64,000 nt of DNA, taken from assembly GCF_037996825.1 (NCBI RefSeq), contig NZ_JBBNAC010000001.1:2728001-2792000 (forward strand), written 5' to 3'. Every line of letters starts with the position of its first letter. The stretch's first letter is position 1. Under the pieces are notes generated by a model. It ran no database searches. It was not told where the DNA came from and saw nothing but the letters and a program-made list of their open reading frames with translations. The position numbers were made by a program, and so were the translations under genes. The DNA comes from Bdellovibrio sp. BCCA. GTDB lineage: Bacteria > Bdellovibrionota > Bdellovibrionia > Bdellovibrionales > Bdellovibrionaceae. Shown one piece after another: positions 18,135 to 27,651 of this stretch.

Positions 18135-20078
18135 CTACCTTGAAGGATAATAGAGTTTATTATCCCACATTCCTTCGTTGAAATACTGTATAGAGGCTTT
18201 TAGTTTTTCCGTCAATTCTTGCTTGCGAATCGCTTTTTCCGGAGTCAACGTCATGCCGATCAATTCATGATCTCCGTCGCGATCTTCGATAGCATACATT
18301 TGTGGTTCGGTATGTCCCGGAGACCAACGAATAAAATAATCTTTCGCAAAGAGCATATAGCGACCGTCGATAAAATTCACAACGACCTTATCGCCATCCG
18401 TAAAGAGAGAACTTCCCAAATAATTTTTATCTTTTTCTGGAATATTTAAGAAATCCAAAATCGTTGGCAACACATCCACTTGCTGTGCGATTTTCTTCGT
18501 GTCCGTTTTCGGAAACTCATAAGACGGATGAAACAAAATCAATGGTATGCGATAGCTTCCGACGTCGTTGGTGTATTCAGGACGGTAGTGCATGGAAGCG
18601 TGGTCCGCCGTGATGACAAACAATGTATTTTTAAACCAAGGTTTTTTCTCGGCCTCTTCAAAGAATTTTTTTAAGGCATAGTCCGAATAAGAAACCGTTT
18701 TCAGAATTTCAATCGGTCCTTCCGGAAACATTTCTTTGTATTTTTCAGGAACTTTGTACGGTTGATGTGAACTCAAAGTGAAAACCGCATTTAAAAATGG
18801 CTGTGGCAAAGAGTCCATTTGCACCAACATCCACTGCAGGAACGGCTCATCCCAAATTCCCCACACGCCATCATCGTCCGCAGAGTTTCCGTATTCGCGA
18901 GAACCATAGTATCTTTCGACACCCGCACTTTTCATGAAGGAGTCAAAGTACATCGTCCCGTTATGGCCCCCATGAAAGAAACTTGTTGCATAACCTTTAG
19001 GTGCCACCAATGTTCCAAGGCCCAAGAAATAATTCGAAGTGAAATGCGAAGAGATGAACGGCTCATTCATCATCGCCGGAATCCCCGCCATCACCGCGCC
19101 TACGCCCTCAATGGAACGACGTCCATTGGCGTAGGAGTTTTCAAACACCAAGGATTTTTTCATCAAAGAATCTAAGAACGGAGTGTGGGATTTTTTACCG
19201 TCGACCGGGCCAAAATATTCTTCGCCGAAACTTTCTAAAATGATGATCATCACGTTTTGCGGCGTTGTTGGGCGATGTCCCTCTAACGCCGTTCCTGTGA
19301 ATGAACCATTGAGGCGTTTCAGCATGTCTTCTTTATTCGCAAAATATTTTTCTTGCTTAAGGCCTTCAGCTCCGTAGCTTTTGATAAATGTGAAGGTCGT
19401 GTTTAGGACAAGATTGTTCAAGAGAGGTGCCGAGAAGACGTTGGCATTCACAAAACTGATGGGCTTGCTTTGCAAACCTCCGCGGATTCCGATGACGGAA
19501 ATCACGAGAGCCACGAAACACAGAAAAGCATGGGAAAGCCAGAGTTTGACTCCCCCTTTTTCTTCTCCCGGCCACACTAATTTATCTGGCGTTCCTTTCA
19601 TCAGGCGACGAACGGCCCAAATAAAGAAGACGACAATCAGAGTGTTGATTGTGAATAATCCCCAATAGCTGATAATGAAATTCCAGACTTTGCCTTTGGT
19701 TTCTCCGACGACGAAGAAACTGTCGTAAGTGAACCGACGGCCGACGAAATTGATGAACTCCACGTCGACAAGGTTGAGAATTAAAAACGGAATTTGCAGC
19801 AGGCAGAAAAGAATCCAAGTCAGAGTCGACCAATGCATGTTCCAACTTTTCGGCCATGGGATGAAAGCAATCAGTAATAACGGCGCCGTGACCGACAAAG
19901 CCGCTGACGTATCAAATCTAAGGCCCACAATGAAGGACCACAGAATATCGAGCACGGGTTTATTTTTGAATAAACTCCAATTCCACAGCAAAAACTCCAA
20001 CCTTGCGAAGAAATAGAAAAGCAGAGCGAGTAAAACGAGAGAAAAGATCTTAAATAGGCGGTGGGTCGGTCCAAACAT
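18135..20078 (-). CDS. Membrane sulfatase of the LtaS/MdoB type
   Basis: About 647 residues. Five membrane helices fill residues 1-220, followed by an extracytoplasmic alkaline-phosphatase-fold domain: NVMIIILESFGEEYF (first metal ligand Glu), ANGRRSIEGVGAVMAGIP (likely nucleophile Ser), and ITADHASMH (Asp-His metal ligands). Relatives transfer phosphoglycerol or phosphoethanolamine to envelope glycans or lipids. The exact acceptor is unknown. The start is uncertain: ATG at 20078 puts the first helix close to the N-terminus, ATG at 20087 is possible, and neither has a good Shine-Dalgarno. It is divergent from the BolA gene. Confidence 0.85.
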   Translation of the reverse strand: MFGPTHRLFKIFSLVLLALLFYFFARLEFLLWNWSLFKNKPVLDILWSFIVGLRFDTSAALSVTAPLLLIAFIPWPKSWNMHWSTLTWILFCLLQIPFLILNLVDVEFINFVGRRFTYDSFFVVGETKGKVWNFIISYWGLFTINTLIVVFFIWAVRRLMKGTPDKLVWPGEEKGGVKLWLSHAFLCFVALVISVIGIRGGLQSKPISFVNANVFSAPLLNNLVLNTTFTFIKSYGAEGLKQEKYFANKEDMLKRLNGSFTGTALEGHRPTTPQNVMIIILESFGEEYFGPVDGKKSHTPFLDSLMKKSLVFENSYANGRRSIEGVGAVMAGIPAMMNEPFISSHFTSNYFLGLGTLVAPKGYATSFFHGGHNGTMYFDSFMKSAGVERYYGSREYGNSADDDGVWGIWDEPFLQWMLVQMDSLPQPFLNAVFTLSSHQPYKVPEKYKEMFPEGPIEILKTVSYSDYALKKFFEEAEKKPWFKNTLFVITADHASMHYRPEYTNDVGSYRIPLILFHPSYEFPKTDTKKIAQQVDVLPTILDFLNIPEKDKNYLGSSLFTDGDKVVVNFIDGRYMLFAKDYFIRWSPGHTEPQMYAIEDRDGDHELIGMTLTPEKAIRKQELTEKLKASIQYFNEGMWDNKLYYPSR

Positions 20079-20163
20079 AGAGCCCATACTACAACGACAT
20101 CTAGCGTCATACAAGACGAGCCGTGGCTGACTTCACGGGCTCCCTCTGCTACTTTCCCCTCCT

Positions 20164-20391
20164 ATGACACCAGAACAAATGAAAGAACGTTTAGAGAAGC
20201 ATTACACTGGGGCCAAAATCGAAGTTTACGATTTAACCGGCACCCAAGATCACTATGAAGTGTTTGTTGAAAGCGACGTGTTTGCGGGAATGACTCGCAT
20301 TCAACAGCATCAACATGTCATGGCCTGCTTTGGTCCAGAATTAAAGACGGGCGAGGTTCATGCGCTCTCAATCAAGACTAAGATTAAGTAA
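20164..20391 (+). CDS. BolA family protein
   Basis: A 75-residue protein of BolA/IbaG type. The class-II KH-like fold is shown by GAKIEVYDLTGTQDHYEVFV and the motif RIQQHQHVMACFGPEL, with the conserved His that helps bind an Fe-S cluster jointly with a monothiol glutaredoxin. The partner glutaredoxin gene begins 17 bases downstream, which is the classic pairing. Likely role: iron-sulfur cluster trafficking. Confidence 0.92.
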   Translation: MTPEQMKERLEKHYTGAKIEVYDLTGTQDHYEVFVESDVFAGMTRIQQHQHVMACFGPELKTGEVHALSIKTKIK

Positions 20392-20407
20392 TTAAAAAGG
20401 GATCACT

Positions 20408-20713
20408 ATGTCTACTACACACGAAAGAATTGATAACATTCTCAATCAACACAAAATCGTCTTGTTCATGAAAGGAACTCAACAGTTCCCGATGTGCGGT
20501 TTCTCTGCGCGTGCTTGTGCTATTTTGCAAGACATTGGCGTGCAATTCCACGACGTGAATGTTTTGGAAGACGAAGAAATCCGCTCTGGTATCAAAGAGT
20601 ACGGCAACTGGCCGACAATTCCGCAACTTTACATCAACAAGCAGTTGGTGGGCGGAAGCGATATCATGATGGAAATGTACCAGTCTGGCGAGCTTCAAGA
20701 GCTCTTGAAGTAA
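20408..20713 (+). CDS. grxD: Monothiol glutaredoxin, Grx4 family
   Basis: A 101-residue protein with the CGFS active site (Cys30 in FPMCGFSARA) and the glutathione-binding segment WPTIPQLYINKQLVGGSD. Grx4 proteins bind a [2Fe-2S] cluster as homodimers or with BolA and deliver it to apoproteins. AAGGGATCACT precedes ATG. It is the second gene of a likely bolA-grxD-DUF2892-dehydrogenase operon. Confidence 0.95.
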   Translation: MSTTHERIDNILNQHKIVLFMKGTQQFPMCGFSARACAILQDIGVQFHDVNVLEDEEIRSGIKEYGNWPTIPQLYINKQLVGGSDIMMEMYQSGELQELLK

Positions 20714-20714
20714 T

Positions 20715-20924
20715 ATGAGATGTAACGTCGCCGTTTGGGACCGCATTTTAAGATTTATCTTTGGCGTGATTCTGACGACTTACGCCATCGCAGGCGGTCC
20801 TTTTTGGGCGTACATTGGCATCTATGGTCTTATCACAGCGGCTTGGGGCTTGTGTCCCCTGTACGCTTTCTTTAGAATTAGAACTCTGAAAGATTTCCAC
20901 CGAGCCATTCCTGACGAAGAATAG
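20715..20924 (+). CDS. DUF2892 small membrane protein
   Basis: A 69-residue protein with two hydrophobic helices (LRFIFGVILTTYAIAGG and AYIGIYGLITAAWG) and the typical start NVAVWDRILR and end WGLCPLYAFF of DUF2892 (the membrane part of YgaP-like proteins). It starts one base after the glutaredoxin stop. The family often sits beside rhodanese or thiol genes; its function is unknown. Confidence 0.85.
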   Translation: MRCNVAVWDRILRFIFGVILTTYAIAGGPFWAYIGIYGLITAAWGLCPLYAFFRIRTLKDFHRAIPDEE

Positions 20925-20932
20925 GATGTTGT

Positions 20933-22315
20933 ATGTCGACGGCCCTCATCGAGCTTGAAAGTTTTTTGCAAAAAGACCAAATCAAAACCGACGAAGAGAG
21001 CCTCAAGTATTGGGGTAAAGACTGGACGACTTATTTTGACATCAAAGCTTCGGCGATTGTTTTTCCTCGTAAAACTGAAGACGTTGTCGCGCTTGTAAAA
21101 TGGGCGCGCAAAAATAAAATCGCTCTTGTCCCTTCCGGAGGCCGCACGGGTCTTTCCGGTTCTGCGGTCGCCACTCAAGGCGAAGTCGTTGTGTCTTTTG
21201 ATCAAATGAACAAGATCAAAGATTTCAGTCCCGTTGATCAAAGTGTTGTGATTGAGCCTGGTGTTGTGACGGAAGCTCTTCAAGAGTTTGCTCACTCAAA
21301 ACATCTTTTCTATCCCGTGGATTTTGCGGCGACGGGTTCTTCGCAAATGGGTGGGAATATCGCTACCAACGCGGGCGGTATTAAAGTTGTTCGTTATGGT
21401 TTGACTCGTGAGTGGATTGCGGGCCTTAAAGTTGTCACAGGAACTGGCGATGTTCTTGAGCTTAACAATGGCCTTGTGAAAAATGCGACAGGTTACGATC
21501 TTCGCCATTTGTTTGTCGGCTCTGAAGGAACTTTGGGTTTTATCGTTGAAGCGACTATTAAGTTAGCTCCAGCTCCCCCACCGATGAAAGTTTTGGTGAT
21601 GGCCGTGAGTGGCCTTGATGCGGTGATGACAATCTTTGCAGAGTTTAAAACGAAAACGTCTTTGGTGGCGTTTGAAATGTTCTCGGATAAAGCTCTAAAA
21701 AAAGTTTTGGAAAATACGGGCCTGCCTGCTCCTCTAGAAACTCAATCTCCCTTTTATGTTTTAGCGGAAGTTGAAACTCGCAACGAACAAGATGAAGAAC
21801 ATGCTTTGGGTGTATTTGAAAAATGCCTGGAAGAGGGTTGGGTTCTTGACGGTGTGATCAGTCAGTCCGATGTGCAAGCGGCGACTTTCTGGCGCTACCG
21901 TGAAGACATCTCAGAATCTTTGGCGAAATACTCTCCGTACAAAAACGATATTGCTGTGACGATTTCTAAAGTGCCTCCATTCATGGAAGACTTAGACAAA
22001 GTTTTGGCACAAGCGTATCCAACTTGGGAAGTGGTCTGGTTCGGTCACATCGGTGACGGAAATCTTCATATCAATATCTTGCGACCTGCTGGAATGACAA
22101 AAGAAGAATTCGTTCAAGAATGTCGCAAGGTCGACGTGATGGTTTTTGATACCGTCAAAAAATACAAAGGTTCGATCTCTGCAGAACACGGCGTGGGTTT
22201 AACGAAGAAATCTTTCTTAAACTACACTCGCTCGAGCGCCGAAATCGAAATCATGCGCGGAATCAAAAAAGTTTTCGACCCCGACAACATCATGAACCCC
22301 GGGAAAGTCCTTTAG
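20933..22315 (+). CDS. FAD-linked 2-hydroxyacid dehydrogenase (D-2-hydroxyglutarate/glycolate type)
   Basis: A 460-residue flavoenzyme. The PCMH-type FAD-binding domain shows VPSGGRTGLSGSAV and MGGNIATNAGGIKVVRYG; the C-terminal cap shows HIGDGNLHINIL and SAEHGVGLTKK, with the metal/substrate His residues of GlcD and D-2-hydroxyglutarate dehydrogenases. It oxidises a D-2-hydroxyacid to the oxoacid, passing electrons to a flavoprotein or quinone. It faces serA tail to tail; SerA-type enzymes can make D-2-hydroxyglutarate, which such dehydrogenases recycle. Confidence 0.88.
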   Translation: MSTALIELESFLQKDQIKTDEESLKYWGKDWTTYFDIKASAIVFPRKTEDVVALVKWARKNKIALVPSGGRTGLSGSAVATQGEVVVSFDQMNKIKDFSPVDQSVVIEPGVVTEALQEFAHSKHLFYPVDFAATGSSQMGGNIATNAGGIKVVRYGLTREWIAGLKVVTGTGDVLELNNGLVKNATGYDLRHLFVGSEGTLGFIVEATIKLAPAPPPMKVLVMAVSGLDAVMTIFAEFKTKTSLVAFEMFSDKALKKVLENTGLPAPLETQSPFYVLAEVETRNEQDEEHALGVFEKCLEEGWVLDGVISQSDVQAATFWRYREDISESLAKYSPYKNDIAVTISKVPPFMEDLDKVLAQAYPTWEVVWFGHIGDGNLHINILRPAGMTKEEFVQECRKVDVMVFDTVKKYKGSISAEHGVGLTKKSFLNYTRSSAEIEIMRGIKKVFDPDNIMNPGKVL

Positions 22316-22354
22316 GTGCCTGCTTCTTTTTTCTGGCTACAGCGCGTTTCAAAA

Positions 22355-22369
22355 AGGTACGGCGTACCT
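22355..22369. repeat. 15-bp perfect palindrome AGGTACGgCGTACCT
   Basis: Seven-base arms around one G. It overlaps the last two bases of the serA stop codon and lies between convergent genes. The AGGTACGG end is the same as in the 21-bp inverted repeat at 3949-4018. The stem is short and without a T-run, so termination is not obvious. Confidence 0.6.
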
Positions 22370-23573
22370 AGTAGACCACGCGAGTGCGGATGGATCGACC
22401 TAGTTTTCCGATTTCTATAGCTAAAGCATCAGCGTGAGTGGAATGCACGTCCATCACGAGATAACCGATTTTTTCGTCTGTTGAGAGATATTGTCCCTCG
22501 ATATTGGCACCGGCTTTTGAGATCAATCCGTTGATTTCCCCCAACACACCTGGTTCATTTCTATGAACGTTCAAGATACGTGATGTCCCCTGCTTCACTG
22601 GCAAATCCACATTCGGGAAATTCACAGCTCCTGACGAAGAACCGATTTTCAAATAACGACGGAAACTTTCTGCGACTTCCATGCCGATGGCGTACTGCGC
22701 TTCTTCAGTGCTTCCCCCGATGTGAGGCGTGAGAATCACATTGGAGACACCTTGCAATGGTGATTTGAATTTTTCTTTGTTGCTTGCAGGCTCCTCAGGG
22801 AAAACGTCAATCGCGCAACCGGCGATATGTTTTGATTTTAGAGCATCGACCAGAGCCTCGATCACGACCACGGTTCCGCGGCTGGCGTTGATTAAGTAAC
22901 TTCCTTTTTTCATCATAGAAAGCTCTTTGGCGCCGATCATGTCTTTGGTTTCTGGAGTTTCAGGAACGTGTAAAGTCACAAAATCGGAAACAGAAAGAAG
23001 TTCTTCTAACGAACTTTTTGCAACTGCATTTCCCAGAGGTAATTTCTTAAGCACATCATAGAACACCACGCGAAGTCCCATCGCTTCAGCCAAGATACTC
23101 ACTTGGCTTCCGATGTGACCGTAACCAACGATACCGACCGTTTTGCCGCGCACCTCGCGAGAACCTTCGGCGGACTTCACCCACTCACCAACGTGAGCTT
23201 TGGTGTTGCGATCCCCCAACTGACGAGACAAAGAAATCATTTCTGCAATGACAAGTTCAGCCACCGAACGCGTGTTCGAGTGAGGTGCGTTGAACACCGG
23301 AACTCCGCACTCGCGCGCAGTCATTAAGTCGACCTGATTTGTACCAATGCAGAAGCAACCAATTGTTGTCAGTTGTGGATTTTTTCTTAAAACTTCCGCC
23401 GTGATTTCTGTTTTTGAACGAATGCCGAGCACGTCGTAATTCGGAAGAATCTTAAGAAGCTCTTCTTCAGAAGGCGCGTGAGAGATCAAATCGACTTTAA
23501 ATCCCTCGGCAATAAGTGTGTCTCTAGCAACCGAATGAATGTTTTCAACAAGAAGAATTCTGAGAGCGCTCAC
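22368..23573 (-). CDS. serA: D-3-phosphoglycerate dehydrogenase
   Basis: A 401-residue enzyme for the first step of serine synthesis. The NAD-binding motif is GIVGYGHIGSQV; the catalytic triad is in INASRGTVV (Arg), CAIDVFPEEP (Glu) and LTPHIGGSTEEA (His). A C-terminal ACT domain (HRNEPGVLGEINGLISKAGA) would allow feedback by serine. The length and single ACT domain match the E. coli-type enzyme. GTG at 23573 is chosen as start since GGAGG lies 5 bases before it. Confidence 0.93.
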   Translation of the reverse strand: MSALRILLVENIHSVARDTLIAEGFKVDLISHAPSEEELLKILPNYDVLGIRSKTEITAEVLRKNPQLTTIGCFCIGTNQVDLMTARECGVPVFNAPHSNTRSVAELVIAEMISLSRQLGDRNTKAHVGEWVKSAEGSREVRGKTVGIVGYGHIGSQVSILAEAMGLRVVFYDVLKKLPLGNAVAKSSLEELLSVSDFVTLHVPETPETKDMIGAKELSMMKKGSYLINASRGTVVVIEALVDALKSKHIAGCAIDVFPEEPASNKEKFKSPLQGVSNVILTPHIGGSTEEAQYAIGMEVAESFRRYLKIGSSSGAVNFPNVDLPVKQGTSRILNVHRNEPGVLGEINGLISKAGANIEGQYLSTDEKIGYLVMDVHSTHADALAIEIGKLGRSIRTRVVY

Positions 23574-23680
23574 TGGCACCTCCAACTTCCTTAAGTTTAA
23601 TCACAAAGTAGGCCTTCGTCACTACTGACTATGCGCGAAATGAGTAGTCAAAGCACTCCTCACAAGCCAGACTGGAGGAT

Positions 23681-25039
23681 ATGGCATCAACTCGAGTTTT
23701 TTCTCTACTTATCGTCGACGATGATCCGTTGGTTCATCAGTCTTTAAAGATGTGTTTGCCGACTCATTGGAAGGTTTTTTCAGCTCCCAAGCTTGAAGCC
23801 ATTCAATACGAGCGTTTCTATCATGCCGCTTTCGTAGACATGCATTTAGAACCGGGCTCGACCAAAGCAGCGGGACCTCAAGTGATCGAAAAACTGATCA
23901 AGCATAATAATCAGCTTGAAGTGGTCGCGATGTCTGGGGACTTAAGTCGCCCCTTGATGGAAAGCTGCCTGAAGGCGGGCGCGCAAAGATTCCTCGCAAA
24001 ACCATTGATGCCGGAAGAAGTTCTTTTGATTCTGGAAAAAATCGAAGCTCTTTGGGATTTGCGCAGCATGGATCCGAGTGCGAATCGTCACAGCGCTCGC
24101 TGGGTAGGAAGTTCTCAAGCTTCACAAAAAATTAAAAAACGTATTGCTGATCTTCGCGGTGAAACAAATCCTGTGTTGATCGAAGGTGAAACAGGTTGCG
24201 GTAAGGAAGTGGTCGCGCGTCTTTTGCATGAACAAGAAGGTGACCGCCCCTTCATCGCTGTGAATCTGGCGAGCATTCCGGAAAATCTTTTTGAATCAGA
24301 AATGTTCGGTCACGTGAAAGGTGCTTTCACCGGAGCTGAGCAAAACAAAGTCGGCCTCACAGAAGCGGCTAATGGTGGAGATTTATTCTTAGATGAAATC
24401 GAAGCCTTGCCACTAAGTCAGCAAGCAAAGCTTCTGCGCTTTCTTGAAACAGGTGAGGTTCGCAGAGTGGGAGCAAAAGAAAGCTCCCAAGTAAAAACAC
24501 GCGTGATTGCTGCAAGCAATAGATCGTTAGAAAAAATGGTCGCCGCTGGTGAATTCCGTGAAGACCTCCTTTACCGGTTGGCTTCTCAACGAATTGATCT
24601 TCCGCCGTTGCGCGAACGTCTTGAAGACATTGATGAGCTTGCAAAGCATTTTCTTGAAGCGGAACGCCCTCGCCGCAATAAAACAATTGCCGAAGATGGA
24701 CTGGCCTCTTTAAAGAAATACAACTGGCCAGGCAACGTGCGTGAACTAAAACGCGTGTGTGAACAACTGAGCCTGACTTCTCCCCTGCCATTTATTCGCG
24801 AAGAAGATGTCACCAGCTGGTTAAGACCGACGGCCACTTCTGCGGGAGCACCTTCTTACACGACGATTGATTTCAACAAAGGACTTAACACTTTGGTGGA
24901 AGAGTTTGAAGCACACGCAATTCGCACGGTTTTAAAGCAAACCAGCGATATCGAGGCCGCCGCAAAAATTCTGCAGGTCTCACGTTCAAATCTTTATAAG
25001 AAAATCAAAGACTACAAAATTGAAGAGGAACCTTCGTAA
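23681..25039 (+). CDS. Sigma-54-dependent response regulator (NtrC type)
   Basis: A 452-residue regulator. Receiver domain: acidic patch at 13-15, phospho-acceptor Asp53 (FVDMHLEPGS), Lys107 (FLAKPLM). AAA+ domain: Walker A GETGCGKE (169-176), the sigma-54-contact loop GAFTGA (214-219), and arginine-finger region FREDLLYRL. The C-terminal Fis-type HTH reads AAAKILQVSRSNLYKKIK. No histidine kinase is adjacent. The cdsA gene overlaps its stop by one base (TAATG), so it is translated with phospholipid genes. Confidence 0.93.
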   Translation: MASTRVFSLLIVDDDPLVHQSLKMCLPTHWKVFSAPKLEAIQYERFYHAAFVDMHLEPGSTKAAGPQVIEKLIKHNNQLEVVAMSGDLSRPLMESCLKAGAQRFLAKPLMPEEVLLILEKIEALWDLRSMDPSANRHSARWVGSSQASQKIKKRIADLRGETNPVLIEGETGCGKEVVARLLHEQEGDRPFIAVNLASIPENLFESEMFGHVKGAFTGAEQNKVGLTEAANGGDLFLDEIEALPLSQQAKLLRFLETGEVRRVGAKESSQVKTRVIAASNRSLEKMVAAGEFREDLLYRLASQRIDLPPLRERLEDIDELAKHFLEAERPRRNKTIAEDGLASLKKYNWPGNVRELKRVCEQLSLTSPLPFIREEDVTSWLRPTATSAGAPSYTTIDFNKGLNTLVEEFEAHAIRTVLKQTSDIEAAAKILQVSRSNLYKKIKDYKIEEEPS

Positions 25040-25983
25040 TGAATTTTTTCGACATCAGCTTTCCAATCCGCCTCAATATGCCAACAGCTTGGGAAAGCCA
25101 TATTTATCGCCAAACTGTTTTGATTGTTCTTTCGATCATCTTTGTCTCTGGTGCGATCATTTTCTTTTTTAGAAACAAGAACTATTACTTCGTGCAATCA
25201 TGGGCGAGCATTAAGAGTTGGCTGATTGCAGCTCCTTTGATGTTCTTGGTGATGGGCCTACCTGAACCATGGCCTTTGGTGTTTTTGACTATCCTCGCAA
25301 TTGCCGGAGCTAAAATTTTTTTCCAAATTATGGGGATGTTCCATCGCAGTAATTTCGTTTTGATCTGTTATGCGGGAATTATTGGTCTGGGTGTCTGCGC
25401 ATGGTATGACCGCTTGGACATTTACAACTCTATGCCGATGGTGGTCTTGGGCGCCAGTTGCCTTGTGCCGCTGATACGCAACTCTTATAAACGCATGATT
25501 CAATACATGTCGTTGACTCTTCTCGCATTTATTTTCCTGGGCTGGTCTTTCATGCATTTGGGGCTTATCTTAAAGTTTCCGAATGGCGTCTACCAAGTGA
25601 TGTACTTGATTATCCTCACAGAGTTCTGCGACAACACGAACTTGGCGGTTGGACGCTATATCGGTGGATGGAGAATGTTCCCTGGAATCAATCCTCGTCG
25701 TACGGTAGGAAGTACTGCGACATCCATTGCCCTCACGATCTTTCTTGCAGGTTGCATGCGATTCCTTTTACCAGACGGTTCTGACAAATACTGGTTGGCA
25801 TCAGGTCTTGTCGCCTCTTTAGGTGGATTCGTCGGTGACCTTGTGATGACAGCCGTTCGTCGCGATGCCGGAATGAAAACCGTGGGACCTTTTATTATCG
25901 GGCGTGGAGATTTCCTTCACCGTGTGGATAGATTGATCTTTGTTGCTCCGATTTATTATTATGTGATGACGGTTCTACTATGA
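25039..25983 (+). CDS. cdsA: Phosphatidate cytidylyltransferase
   Basis: A 314-residue integral membrane protein with about eight helices. The CDS signature is at the C-terminus: GGFVGDLVMTAVRRDAGMK followed by GRGDFLHRVDRL. It makes CDP-diacylglycerol from CTP and phosphatidate, the branch point of phospholipid synthesis. Usual PGHGG reads IGRGD here, a tolerable variation seen in shorter relatives. It overlaps both neighbours (1 base upstream; ATGA overlap of 4 bases with the acyltransferase gene downstream). Confidence 0.88.
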   Translation: MNFFDISFPIRLNMPTAWESHIYRQTVLIVLSIIFVSGAIIFFFRNKNYYFVQSWASIKSWLIAAPLMFLVMGLPEPWPLVFLTILAIAGAKIFFQIMGMFHRSNFVLICYAGIIGLGVCAWYDRLDIYNSMPMVVLGASCLVPLIRNSYKRMIQYMSLTLLAFIFLGWSFMHLGLILKFPNGVYQVMYLIILTEFCDNTNLAVGRYIGGWRMFPGINPRRTVGSTATSIALTIFLAGCMRFLLPDGSDKYWLASGLVASLGGFVGDLVMTAVRRDAGMKTVGPFIIGRGDFLHRVDRLIFVAPIYYYVMTVLL

Positions 25984-26744
25984 AAGATTGGAACTACGAT
26001 AACGAGCAGTGGACTAAACTGCCGACTTACTTAAAACACTTACCGCTGTTCACACGTCATATCGACATGTTCAGCGTGTTCATGCGTTTTTTGTGGTCGA
26101 TCTTTCTTAAGAACCTCGCTTTTAAATTTTATATTCGCCTGCAGGTCAAAGGAACTCCGTTTAAGGAGATCTATGCGACTCAACCCAAGTTAATTATTAT
26201 CAGCAATCACGCAAGTCACTTGGATGCGGTTTCTATCGCAGCTTCTATTCCTCGCCGTTATTGGTTGAATCTTTATATCGCTGCTGCAAAAGATTACTTC
26301 TTTACGAATGCGCTTTTCACATTTTTTTCAAAGCACTGCTTGGGTGCCATTCCTATCGACCGCAAAGACCGTAAGGGTGAAGCGATCAATTTGATTTTGA
26401 AATTACTCACAGAGCTTCCTCGCATGTGGTTGATTATTTTCCCCGAGGGCACACGCTCCAAAGATGGGAAAATTCAGGAATTCAAACGTGGGGTTTCTAT
26501 TTTCTCTGAAAGAACGCAAACGCCTCTTTTATTCACATATCTTGAAGGCAATATGGAGCTTTGGCCAAAAGGTCAGCCGATTCCATTACCGGGAAAATTG
26601 GTTTTGCACGTTGGTCCGGTTCATCCGCCAGGACCGATTCAACAGGTGTATGCTGCTTATAAAGAGTGGGTGTTAACGATCAACCCTGAAGCCTTCGCGA
26701 AAAAAGAAGAGGAGGATACTAAAAATGACTCCGAACAACTTTGA
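25980..26744 (+). CDS. 1-acyl-sn-glycerol-3-phosphate acyltransferase family protein
   Basis: A 254-residue acyltransferase of the PlsC family. Motif I NHASHLDAV (His77, Asp82), motif III FPEGTRSKDG (Glu156). One hydrophobic N-terminal helix (VFMRFLWSIFLKNLAF) anchors it in the inner membrane. It makes phosphatidate, the substrate of the CdsA encoded just upstream, with which it overlaps by 4 bases. Its end overlaps the next gene by 20 bases. Confidence 0.9.
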   Translation: MKDWNYDNEQWTKLPTYLKHLPLFTRHIDMFSVFMRFLWSIFLKNLAFKFYIRLQVKGTPFKEIYATQPKLIIISNHASHLDAVSIAASIPRRYWLNLYIAAAKDYFFTNALFTFFSKHCLGAIPIDRKDRKGEAINLILKLLTELPRMWLIIFPEGTRSKDGKIQEFKRGVSIFSERTQTPLLFTYLEGNMELWPKGQPIPLPGKLVLHVGPVHPPGPIQQVYAAYKEWVLTINPEAFAKKEEEDTKNDSEQL

Positions 26745-27627
26745 TATCGAGAAAACAAAATTAACAGTTGGAACTCATGAAGTCTGCCCGATCCCTACGG
26801 GCCTTTTTGGCTTGGATGGTGGCGCCATGTTTGGAACGGTTCCAAAAGTTTTATGGGAAAGATCCAATCCTCCAGACAATAAAAACCGCATTCCGATGGA
26901 AGCGCGCGCTTTGCTTTTAAAATCTCCGGGATGCAACGTTTTGATTGATACCGGAAACGGCAAAGACTTCGTCGCAAAATACGGCGAAAAATTGGGAAAT
27001 AAATTTGCTGAGATGTATGCGATGGAGGAAAGCGGTCCTTCACTTCTGAAATCTTTGGCGACTCATGGTTTAAAGCCTGAAGACGTTCATCATGTGATTC
27101 TCACTCACCTGCACTTTGATCATGCCGGAGGTGCGACAACAGAGCGCGATGGCAAACTGGTTCCGACTTTTCCCAAAGCTCAATACTACGTGCAAAAAGG
27201 AAATCTCGAGACTGCCAGCCATCCCAATCTGCGCGAAAAAGCGAGTTACTATGCCGCGAACTTTCAGCCTTTAATAGATGCTGGAGTTTTAAAAGTGATC
27301 GACGGCCCTCAAGAAATCCTTCCGGGAATTTCGGTTCTTATCTCCAATGGTCATACACAAGCTCAGCAGGTCGTGAAAATCACCGACGGCAAGACGACGG
27401 TGCTTTATTGCGGCGATATGGTTCCGACAAGCTCTCATGTCAAAATTCCGTGGCTCATGGGATACGATCTTCATCCTTTGACGTTGATGGAAGAAAAGCA
27501 AAAGCACTTAAGTGAGGCCGCTGACCAGCATTGGTACCTGTTCTTTGAACACGATCCATATTGCGATGCTGCTCTTATTGAGCGCAGTGGGCACGACTTC
27601 GCTGTTCAAAAAAGATTCCAGCTCTAA
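26725..27627 (+). CDS. Metallo-beta-lactamase fold hydrolase
   Basis: A 300-residue enzyme with the dizinc motif LTHLHFDHAGGA (His128, His130, Asp132, His133), a further His in SNGHTQAQ, Asp in YCGDMV and His in FEHDPY. No signal peptide. Members related in sequence include lactonases and other esterases; the substrate cannot be told. It starts inside the PlsC gene (20-base overlap), with GAGGA upstream, so it belongs to the regulator-cdsA-plsC operon. Confidence 0.88.
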   Translation: MTPNNFDIEKTKLTVGTHEVCPIPTGLFGLDGGAMFGTVPKVLWERSNPPDNKNRIPMEARALLLKSPGCNVLIDTGNGKDFVAKYGEKLGNKFAEMYAMEESGPSLLKSLATHGLKPEDVHHVILTHLHFDHAGGATTERDGKLVPTFPKAQYYVQKGNLETASHPNLREKASYYAANFQPLIDAGVLKVIDGPQEILPGISVLISNGHTQAQQVVKITDGKTTVLYCGDMVPTSSHVKIPWLMGYDLHPLTLMEEKQKHLSEAADQHWYLFFEHDPYCDAALIERSGHDFAVQKRFQL

Positions 27628-27651
27628 CGGGATTCATGTTACCCTAGCGGC

